From the NCBI GenBank assembly GCA_033977485.1, contig CM066993.1:26278001-26342000 (forward strand): 64,000 nucleotides of DNA, given 5' to 3'. A model generated the notes under the pieces. It was given only the letters and a program-made list of their open reading frames with translations, ran no database searches and was not told where the DNA came from. Position numbers and translations under genes: made by a program. The DNA is from Hydrangea macrophylla. Taxonomy: Eukaryota; Streptophyta; Magnoliopsida; Cornales; Hydrangeaceae. Below are positions 53,105 to 62,607 of this stretch, piece after piece. Each line of letters starts with the position of its first letter. Position 1 is the first letter of the stretch.

Positions 53105-55619
53105 TGGCCATTTCTTCTAAAAATGGTATCTATATATTTTGTAAAGTGGCTCCGATTGCCATCAATAACTATTGTGATACACTCCTTGATAAGTAATTCA
53201 TTTCCTTGAATTTTTAGAAATTCCCCAGTCAACAATTCTTGAGTATGTACCTTGATTAGCTGATTCTTGACAAATTCTTTTGAGAACAAGTTCGATCACT
53301 AGTACTGGAAAGTCATTCTTTTGACTTATTATTCTTTGAACTAAAATCTTGAAAGTTCATTGTCTTTGAAATTATTCTAAATAAATTTGATTACTAACAC
53401 TGCAAAGTCATTCTTTTTGACTTATTATCCCTTAAACAAATTCTTACAAGTTCATTTCATTTGAAATAATTCTAAATGAGTTCTTTGTTCTTATTTTTGT
53501 TAGGAAATAAAAAACGTTGTACTCTCTATACATCTTGACCTCTTATTGTCTCTCTCAATTGCTACCTTATTCTTTATCAGTAGGGTTTCATTTGGACTAT
53601 TTCACTTATGAAATACCTAATTCTTATTTCATTCGTTGAAGGCCTTATGCCATCAGTTACTTTTATTTTCTACAAATCTTGAGATACTACGATTACTTCC
53701 ATAGTAATCAGTCATCCAATTATTGTTGGATTTACATTTTATTCTTGAATGGATCACATCATTCTACTATTATACTTCTATCTGTGAGGATTCATATGCC
53801 TTTTCGGATTCAGCTTCATTTTGGGTCAATTTGTTCAATCGTTTAAATCATCGTATTCTAGCTACCGGGATTATGATGATAACCATAATGTGAAATATAA
53901 CAGGTTATGATTGCTTCACATAAGGTATGATACAAACCTTATAGACACGAACTCATACGTAGGAACATAAGAATCTTCTCGATCTCTACAATGGATGAAT
54001 CATCTCAAACAACTGAGGACCGGTCCAGAAGGTTAAGCAACATTATACCTAAGGAGATCGATCCCACCAGTGTATTTGGAAGATTGATACAAGGCTTATG
54101 GAAGACCGCTGACGGCACAAGCACAAGTGACTATGGAAACGAGTTATTTAGACACCTCCATATCGTCCATTCAGAATCGCTTTTTAGACCACTCAAGCCA
54201 CAACCTGCTACACTACCAAGGTCAATCCTACTACAAGGAGCACATGAGATATTGACTTAACCAGAGGCGATGGAAGACGCAAGAATAGAACATACCTTCA
54301 ACAGATCGAACGACCTCATAGACTGTTGACATCGACCATGTTTAATCACAACGAACGACTCGCACCGCGAACATTAGTGAAGTTGAGTATTGCATTCCAC
54401 CTTTAAGCCAATGATCAGATCGCATAGGTCCTATACAACATCGATGTTCCATCAACACTCTGAAGAAATGCATCTCTGACCCTGCGCACGTTATAAATTA
54501 AAACCATGTAAGGCTGAGTAACTATATTAATCTTTCTGATTTAACTCCTTTTGAGTAAACCCACTATTTTCTACCATTGGTTGCATTAGATCAATTATCG
54601 TTATGATGAACTTTGGGATGTCCTTTATTGTTTTACTAATTGAGAGTTATTCGTTGTCCTCTCTGATTTCACTTAACAAGATTTTGGATCATTCTGATCA
54701 GTGATAAATTCAATTGTGAAATCATTTGCTTTCTAATGCTAATAAGTCACCTCTCTTGACTTTTCACCATGAAAATCGATTCCAATAATTCATTTATAAA
54801 CCAATCATTGTAAGTTATTTGGAATTATGATCTGTTAAATTAATCTTTGTAAATCGTTTGGACTGTCAACTATTTGACCAACTTTTGCAAGTGCGTATCC
54901 CTTGACATTATTGCAAAGGATCTCTTTGTATTTGTTCACCTAAGGAACTCAAGCATATTCCACCCCTTTGTAAATTAGTCTTCATTTCCTTTCATTTCAC
55001 AAATTCTTCTTATTGGTAACCTTGACTTTTATCATTAAGGCTTCACCTAAATTATTGGCTCATGAGACAAGGAATTCTTATGTCCTACCTGGGAGGCCTT
55101 GCACCTATAGTCATTGCATTACTATGATTGTCCTATAGTAATCATCTGATGGTTATTCTCAGATACTCATTCTATATATTGTGATCCTACGTACAAGTGA
55201 TTGATCATGTACCTCTTCGTTTTTAACTCAGTACATAATGAGTATTCATTTTGTTATGAATTCAACTCCTTACAAGTGAATTCAATCCTACTCCAATTAC
55301 CCGTAACAACTTATATGCTTGATATTAATTAATGCATGGAGAAATTGCTTAATGACTTATGCCATCACCTACGATGCCAAAACTCCACGACGATTTCATG
55401 ACGACACGCAAAGGAACTCAATCACAGTAACACGCTTAAAAGGACGCCACGACCCCTACAAGTTATAGAAGACAATTGTGAGACCAACTAGACTTCTCAA
55501 CCATCGCATCAAAAAGCTGAGAGGCAAGAATCTTGCCCGATTAACAACACAGAAGAAACAAACCAGTATCCCGAACAACTACTCGAATGCAGCCCACAGT
55601 CATTGAGGAAAACTCTAGA
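53105..55619 (+). other. ChrF internal region of unknown origin
   Basis: AT-rich and without convincing genes. A roughly 100-bp repeat pair with GGAAAGTCATTCTTTTGAC and GCAAAGTCATTCTTTTTGAC lies at about 53300-53480. A frame at 53991-54260 (89 codons, starting MDESSQTTEDRSRRLSNII) may be a piece of a gag-like protein but shows no motif. Confidence 0.4.
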
Positions 55620-56040
55620 TACATCAAGAATCATCACAAGAGGCAAAGAAACAATTAAAGGAAAGTTAATCAGACTGCCGTTAAGACACATCCAAAGCAA
55701 CGTGATATCTGCGACAACTGCGAAATATCTAGACATCACGTCAAAGAATGCAAAGCACCGAAACATCTCACAAGTTGATAGGCACAGTGCTTTAATTGTG
55801 GAAAGACTGGACGTGTGCGCAAAGATTGTCCAGAACGAGGAACTCAGAACAAGGTTCCACCACAAAGAAGATCCTGAAAGAGAACTTGCAGATCACCAAA
55901 TTAATCTCAGCATTGAACAAGACGAAAGACCGAAGGTGCCATATTCAATGTCAGAACTGTGAATTTCACTTGGCATTATTTTAGCAAAGAAGTTTGGATG
56001 TTTGAAAGAATTTATGAGAAGGTCTGATTAGTTAGCTAGT
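55620..56040 (+). pseudogene. ChrF gag zinc-knuckle region
   Basis: Two knuckles are encoded about 55 bases apart: CDNCEISRHHVKEC (CX2CX4HX4C complete, about 55710-55751) and CFNCGKTGRVRKDC (about 55791-55832), in which the His is replaced by Arg. Tandem knuckles are typical of chromovirus gag, where they bind genomic RNA. They are in frames interrupted by stops, so the protein is not made intact. Confidence 0.75.
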
Positions 56041-56194
56041 GGGAACCTCACAACCTTAAAATCTGAGATATGATTAGTACCTTGTACTTTCTAAGACCTA
56101 GCAAACTCTAGATTTTGAGGACAAAATCCTCTGATAAGGTAGGTAGAGATGTAGCACCTGAATTTTTCCAAAAATTCCACGTAGGATATTAGAA

Positions 56195-56489
56195 ATTAGT
56201 AATGTTGCCACCAAGGTTGTCTGGTACTCGCAATATTTTTCACATCAGTATGTTGAAGGAGTATCATCAGGGCACGACACCACATGTAATCGACTTCAAG
56301 GACATTGAGGATAATAACGTATCTTACACAGAGAAACACATCAAGATTTTGGGTCGAGAAACCAAGAAGCTGGGGAACAAGGAGATCCCATTGGTGAAAG
56401 TTCAATGGAATCATCATGACGAAAGAGAAGCTTCGTGGGAAATGGAGTCAGAGATGCGAGAGAAATATCCTTTTCTATTTTGTACGTAG
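56195..56489 (+). pseudogene. ChrF integrase C-terminal chromodomain
   Basis: The frame encodes LPPRLSGTRNIFHISMLKEY, then a chromodomain with VSYTEKHIKILGRETKKLGN, IPLVKVQWNHHDEREASWEM and ESEMREKYPFLF. This is the Tekay/Del-type integrase end, which in related elements guides insertion toward chromatin. The upstream integrase core is absent. The domain itself is free of stops and ends at the TAG at 56487-56489. Confidence 0.88.
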
Positions 56490-56498
56490 ATAAGCTCT

Positions 56499-56536
56499 GA
56501 TTTCGAGAACGAAATCCTTTAATAGGTGGTGGAAGA
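56499..56536 (+). promoter_or_regulatory. ChrF hairpin and polypurine tract
   Basis: GATTTCG pairs with CGAAATC around AGAA (56499-56516), followed by the purine-rich AATAGGTGGTGGAAGA that abuts the 3' LTR at 56537. An equivalent stands at 34310-34345 in ChrE. Confidence 0.75.
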
Positions 56537-59173
56537 TGTAACACCTGTAATTTTCTTTCATTGATAATATCAGTTTTTCGAATTTCTATATTGGACTGAC
56601 TATATTATTATATTATTATTTTAATTATCTGACGGTACGGCCGATAGTAACCGTACCAACTCGGCCGTAATAAGATTTAACTTAGTCCCGTACCCGGACC
56701 CGGACATTAAAAATAGTACTTGGTTGCACGTAAATTGAGACTGACATGTATACTGAGGAACTTATGCATGCAAATCGAGGAAGTGGCACAAAACCCGAGG
56801 TGGGCTCCACATGGAAGCTACATACAACCCCATTGACACATGTCACCACCCTATGTGACACTTGTCCATATGTGGGACACTTGTCATTGCATGTGCACTT
56901 GCAAACATGCATGAAGACACCTCCCCCTCCACCATCTCTATATAACCATGCATATACTCATGCATTTCATTTTCTTTGGCCTAAAAATCTGCACATGGAG
57001 AGAAGGCTAGGAGGTTAGAGATACATAGAGAGATAAAAGAGAAGTTAGGAGGAAAATCAAGAGTTGATCCTCAATTTCCTTGTGAACACCTTCATATACA
57101 CACTCATATATTTACATCCACATCACCATGGGGACTTAGGAGCTGTGATTATAAGTCTTAGAAGTCCAAGAAGATTCCTAGAAGAATGAAAAGTCAAGAA
57201 GTTAAGAAGAAGAAGGAGTTCATCCTTGACGTTTGAAGTTCAAACTCTATTAAGCTCAAAAACAACATCCAAGCTCAATTTCAAGCTTTGGTGAGTAATT
57301 GTGAGTAGTCTAACTCAAATTAGAACACATATAATATGTACTAATGTTAGTAGAAGTTTGATGTTGTTGTGTTGAAGTTTTCATGACATGCAAGACAAAT
57401 CCATAAATCTTAGAAACTAAAACTCTCAGCAGATTGTGTAGATGAGTATGTTATGGGTAGCTTGTGCAGATTGTGTAGATGTTGTTGAAGTTTTCATGAC
57501 ATGCAAGACAAATTCAGTCAACACAGTGAAAATGTATCCTGGAAGATTGTGTAGCTTTTTGTATGATGTTTTTTTATGCATGGTGTTGATTGTTGATGCT
57601 AGTTTTCCGGTACCTGTGTTGTTATAAAAATCTTATGCTATGGTAGTGCTATCACGTAGATGAGTATGTTATGGGTTTCATCTATATGTTTTATTGGTAT
57701 TAAATCCATGATTATAAATCCATAAGCTACGTGAATATAGTTTAATGACCGTTGGAAAGTTCATACCCAAACTATAAGTATATTGTATGGCACAATTATT
57801 GCATTGATAAATGATCGGGAAAGTTTCCATCGTAAGTATATTGAGAGGAAAACGGAATGTCGGACATATAGCGAAATATTAACGGTTATAAATGGATGAT
57901 ATTCACGAACTAAACTACGAAACGTACGAACACGTAAAATAACGATAAAATCTTCGATAACAGATTTAATGTGAATAAGGGACATTGGGCCTCGTTTCTA
58001 GTCGTGTGACTATCGGTCAAAGTCGATTCATGAACTTTTGTGTCGTGTTTGGATAATTCTTGCAAAATTGGTCTCTCGATTATTCCATGGAGTCGATTGG
58101 TGAGTTATGTTTTGTTCCTTGATCTGAGGATCGGCATAACGTGTTCGGTCAAGTGCGGATGACTTGAGGATCGTCGTGACCTGTTCGATCAAGTGGTTGA
58201 TTATTTTTCTGCACCCGTGGACTGAGGATCGGCATGACGTGTTCGGTTATGTACGGGTGACCTGAGGATCGGCATGACGTGTTCGTCCAAGTGATTATTA
58301 ATTTCCAGTACCCTTGGTCTGAGGATCGGCATGACGTGTTCGGTAACGTGCGGGCGACCTGAGGATCGGCATGACGTGTTCGACCAAGAGATTGTTAATG
58401 TCCCGCACACTTATGCTATTTGGGCGACAGTTTGAATGCCAGTTGGGCGATAGTTTGAATGCCATTTGGGCGACAGTTTGAGTGCCAGTTGGGCGATAGT
58501 TAACTATTCATTGTTGAGTGTTGTTCTTTCTTGACCCGTAAATGCGTTTGGAGTTAAGTCTTCTTTCAGTCAATGTCATTGGTCAGTTCAGTTCTGGGTT
58601 GAGTTTCAAAGGGAATGATTGGGTTTAAATAAGACATGGTTTTGAGAATGAGAAAAGACGAACAAGGCATAGTATCGAGAATAAGAATTGATGAACGAGA
58701 TATGGTTTCGAGAAATAAGAAGAGATGAAGAATAACTTACCTTAACTGGTGGTAACCTTAAGGGGACCCTCACTTAGCTTAACCGCTAACAACTTTTCAT
58801 GCCGCAGGACCTTCCACGTCCAGCCTTTGCAGGTCCAGACAGAGCCGACTGCTATCATGATACTGACTTTACTACTGAAGACTTTGGAGCTTTTCTTTTA
58901 TTATAGTTCTGTTATTATTATGTTAGTGATGTAATAGTTTAGCTAGTCTTGTAATATGTATCTTTTTGATATCTTTTTGGCCTGTAATTTACTACTGATG
59001 TAAGACTTGGATGTTTTAAATTTTTGCTTCCGCTGAACTTAGTCACTTTCCCATATCACATTATTGTTATAAGCATGTTTGGACAATCAGGTGACACTCA
59101 CAACTAGTCAGGTGTCTACGAACCCATAAAGGAAATTTAATTTTCCCTATTTTTGGTACTTCGAAGCATGACA
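56537..59173 (+). repeat. ChrF 3' LTR (2637 bp, internally deleted)
   Basis: It is about 320 bp shorter than the 5' LTR. Losses include a rearranged stretch near 57425-57520 and a deletion near 58879 between two GAAGAC words. TATA is at 56939-56945. The donor-like GTGAGT is intact at 57291, and the acceptor-like CTTTGCAG ends at 58832. The GGATCGGCATGACGTGTTCG repeats span about 58125-58385. It ends AGCATGACA rather than GCGTGACA. Confidence 0.9.
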
Positions 59174-59178
59174 CATGC

Positions 59179-59760
59179 GGGCTTTTATAGAAGGTTTATC
59201 CAAATCTTTAGTGCCATTCCCTGACCACTTTGTCAATTACTTGTAAAATATGGTACTTCGAGTGGTCGGATGCATGTCAAACATCTTTTGATACACTAAA
59301 GCAACTCCTTACAACTGCACCTATTATCTGAGCTCCCGATTGGAGTCTCCCATTCGAATTAATGTACAATGCTAGCAATTATGCCATCGGCGCAGTCCTA
59401 GGCCAAAGGAAAGATAACAAGCCTTATGTTATATATTACACTAGCAAAACTCTAAACGATGCTCAAATGAGCTACACTACAACCTAGAAAGAGTTAATAG
59501 CTATAGTCTTTGCTTTGGACCAGTTCTGGTCATACCTCATAAGATCGCCAATAGTCTGTTTCACAGACCATTCGGCACTTAAATACCTTTTTTCTAAGAA
59601 AGATGTAAAAATAAAGGCTCATTAGATGGATACTACTACTCCAAGAATTTGACCTAACCATAAAGGACAAGAAAGGAGTAGAGAATGTGGTCACTGACCA
59701 TCTTTCTAGGTTAACCTTTGTTGATAAAACTGAATTGACACCGATTAAAGAAGAATTTCC
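59179..59760 (+). pseudogene. AthG reverse transcriptase end and RNase H
   Basis: The frame continues exactly from the reverse transcriptase left at 49227 (GFYRRFIQIFSAIP). RNase H motifs follow in pieces: FELMYNASNYAIGAVLGQRK, PYVIYYTSKTLNDAQMSY, KELIAIVFALDQFWSYL and VCFTDHSALKYLFSKKD, then [11 protein letters not shown]. The usual catalytic first Asp is Asn here (YNAS). Several in-frame stops are present (near 59244, 59328, 59487 and 59625). Confidence 0.83.
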
Positions 59761-61085
59761 AGAACGAACAGCTATTGGATGTTTCTAGTTTACCTTGGTA
59801 CACAGATATCGTTAACTACCTAGTTATGGGAGAAACCCCAGGGCATTGGTCAAATCAAGATAAGAAATGATTCCTCTCGTTCGCACATCACTTCTTCTTT
59901 TATGACCTGTACCTTTTCAAATATTGCGATGATCATGTCATCAGACGATGCATTCCTAAATATAACTATAATCCTATCATCATGCCATTCTAAAGCCTGC
60001 GGTGGCCACTTTGCTTCAAAATACACAGAACAAAAAGTCTTACACAGTAGTTTTTACTGGCCCACTTTATTTAAAGATGCCTATTCCTTTTGCAAATCAT
60101 GCCAACACTGTCAAAAGCTTGGTACAATTTCTAAAAGGAACGCTATGCCTTTAAACCCTATTATCACAATTGAAATATTCGATTATTGGGGCATAGATTT
60201 TATTGGCCCGTTCCCAAAATCAAACAACTATGAATACATACTCCTAGCTATGGAATATGTATCAAAATGGGTAGAGGCGATATTGACTAGACACAATGAC
60301 CATAAAACAGTAATGTCCTTTTTAAAAGAACATATCCTGTCACGTTTCGGAACCCCGAGGCCGTTAATAAGTGACCAAGGCAAGCACTTCTGCAATAGGC
60401 CCTTGGAGTCACTCCTCAAGCAGTACGGGGTCAACCACAAGATCCACTAGTCTACAACCAACAAACAAACGGGCAGGCAAAGTTGGCTAACCAAGAAATA
60501 AAATACATTCTTGAAAAAATGGTTAGCTCTAACAGAAAGGACTGGGCATATAATTTGACCAATGCTTAATGGCCATACTGTACTGCCTATAAAATAAACC
60601 TGGGAATGTCCCTGTATAGGCTAGTGTACGGAAAGGCATGTCACCTCCCTGTCGAGATCGAGCATAAAGCATATTAGGCAACACGCTCATTAAACTTCGA
60701 TATTAGAGAGGGAGGTCAGCTAAGAAAACTCCAACTCACAGAGCTAGAGGAAATCTATAGAGATGCGTATGACTCAGTGAAGTTGAACAAGGAAAGGTTG
60801 AAGGCTTGCCATGATCGGACGATCTTTCGAAAAATATTCGAGCTGGGGAAAAAAGTCTTGTTGTCTGACTCTCTCTTTCACCTTTTCCCAGGAAAGCTCC
60901 GATCCTGGTGGACAGGTCCATTTATCGTTAAATCTGTCTTTCCACATAGGGTCGTTGAGCTAACAAACCCCAAGAATGATGAAAGCTTCAAGGTCAATGG
61001 CCAAAGGATAGAACCATTCTTGGAAAACTTGCAAACAGAAGTTGAGCAAATCCAACTGGATGAGCCCGACTACTCTTCTACCTAA
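59761..61085 (+). pseudogene. AthG integrase
   Basis: The zinc-binding end is visible as GGHFASKYTEQKVLHSSFYW and CKSCQHCQKLG (59998-60120), the core as DYWGIDFIGPFPKSNNYEYI with the first Asp and LISDQGKHFC with the second, and the C-terminus as LRSWWTGPFIVKSVFPHRVV (60898-60957). The stretch between about 60450 and 60770 is broken by stops and frameshifts, so the third catalytic residue cannot be read with confidence. The frame ends at TAA 61083-61085. Confidence 0.86.
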
Positions 61086-62607
61086 ACCGCCAAAGCGTGT
61101 CCTCAAATTGTTGTTGTATTCTCTACTTTTATTACACTCTATTATTTTCATTTATGTCTATTTTACCTTTTCCTTTGTGAATAAGACGTTCTGAATCTGC
61201 TATTCCTCATATTGCTCAACTATAGTTCCAAAATGAGAGGTGATGATGTCCATTCAATAGGCTCTTGGGCCGATTTTGAATATCAAAAACCCCCATGGAC
61301 AGTTGAGGAGGTCGTATTCTACCTTTTACCATACGAAGGGTTGGATGCGAATGTTCTCATCGACATATCTCAAGGATACATCCCTTACCCACCAGATTCC
61401 TCGACATCAATCCTTTCGAAAATATGGATCTTCCTGAAGAAGAAGAAGGAGAAGAGGAGGGTTATTTTATTGGTGAAGTTGATGATGAACTCCTGCAGCA
61501 GTGGGAGAATGACTCGATATGGGAACATTGAGACGAGAATGACTTATAAGACGTTGTGCCTGAATGCCACAATGCTGGTTTTACCTTTGTCGATTACTTT
61601 CTCATTCTAGAGCTGGTCCCATACCTCTACGTTCACCTGAGCTACTTGTTGTTCAGGCTTTAATGTCCTTTACCAGCTAGTGCACGCAGGGCATTCATGC
61701 CAATAGTGAGGATTATCACTATGGACCACAATGCTCTACCAATATTCCTTCCACCGCAAGAGAAAGAACAGCTGAAGAATTATACTCCTTTATCTATGAC
61801 ACCGTTAGGCTCACCAAGATCACCTCTTGCTTGTGCTTTCAATTATTTGGAAGTTTCAGACGCATTCGATGATACTCTTAACGCTTTTAGATACTTCAGG
61901 AATCGTGAATTGTCGAGTTTGGACTCCGTTTTCTACGATTTGGTGGAATATGAAGCAACTGTGGAAGATGAAGTTTTTACGTTTGAGGAATAGTGGATCG
62001 CTTCAGTTCTGTTCATTCATTTGTCCATCTTTTTGTAATTGAAGTGTAGTCCTAGACAAAGTTTTGCTATTTTTAGTTTTTATTTGAGTTTTTCATTGTA
62101 ATAAGGTCTTAAGTACCAAGTTTAGGGGAAATAATTTTGCAAAAGGATGCTATTAAATTTATACTTATAAAATTTGCAATTTTATGTTACTATGATGATC
62201 ATTTCTGGCTTCCATGTTCTGTATTGTACTGCATTATGGTATTCATGTATGTCCAAAATAGTTTTTGTTAGTTGGGGGTACTTAGTTACACTAATTCAAA
62301 GAGTTCTTGAAATTTTGTGTTCGATCGATCAAACCATTCTCGATCGATTAAAGGTCTACAACTCTCAAGCGCTTTAACAATGCTGAATCGATCTTACTTT
62401 CAATCGATCGATCGAGACATGTTTTTCAATGAGGCATCTAGCATACTCTTCTTCAATTTCTTTCTCTCCCTCACTCTCAAGCAATTATACTTAGAGAAAC
62501 TCGGGCAATTTTGTTCTCCCCTCCTCATACACATCAATTGAAGGGTCCGGCTACCCCCAAAAATCATCATCATCACCACCTCCCCCTCTCCACTGCATGT
62601 GATCAAG
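61086..62607 (+). other. AthG 3' region after pol: possible extra frames, then leader of the env-position gene
   Basis: Frames at 61212-61610 (GDDVHSIGSWADFEYQKPPW) and 61697-61993 (acidic, ending EDEVFTFEE) could be pieces of one protein of unknown family; the second is free of stops over 98 codons. From 62110 the sequence contains purine tracts (TTTAGGGGAAATAA at 62119 and TTGGGGGTA at 62272), ATCGAT-rich words (62315-62415) and a pyrimidine-rich leader up to a donor-like CAAGGTAAGG at 62604-62613. Internal tracts and a spliced transcript are known for Athila 3' regions; here that is inferred. Confidence 0.45.

Larger units (their letters stand above)
49228..59173 (+). mobile_element. ChrF: deletion derivative of a Tekay-like chromovirus nested in AthG
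   Basis: LTRs are at 49228-52181 and 56537-59173, the target duplication CATGC at 49223-49227 and 59174-59178, and the primer site is initiator Met. The internal 4.35 kb retains an acidic frame, two gag zinc knuckles and the integrase-end chromodomain, but protease, reverse transcriptase, RNase H and the integrase core are gone. The internal region also holds a second 3'-end-like signature (56111-56145), suggesting a chimeric origin. The LTRs differ at many positions and by several deletions in the right copy, so this insertion is older than TatD. Confidence 0.88.

Noticed and set aside
53991..54260. Host gene candidate inside ChrF (89 codons, MDESSQTTEDRSRR...)
   Set aside because: No domain, no introns or neighbours to support it, and it lies inside a retrotransposon between its LTRs; left as unknown.
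61212..61993. Independent host gene after AthG pol
   Set aside because: The frames are short and broken, and lie where Athila elements carry their own extra sequence, so element origin is more likely.
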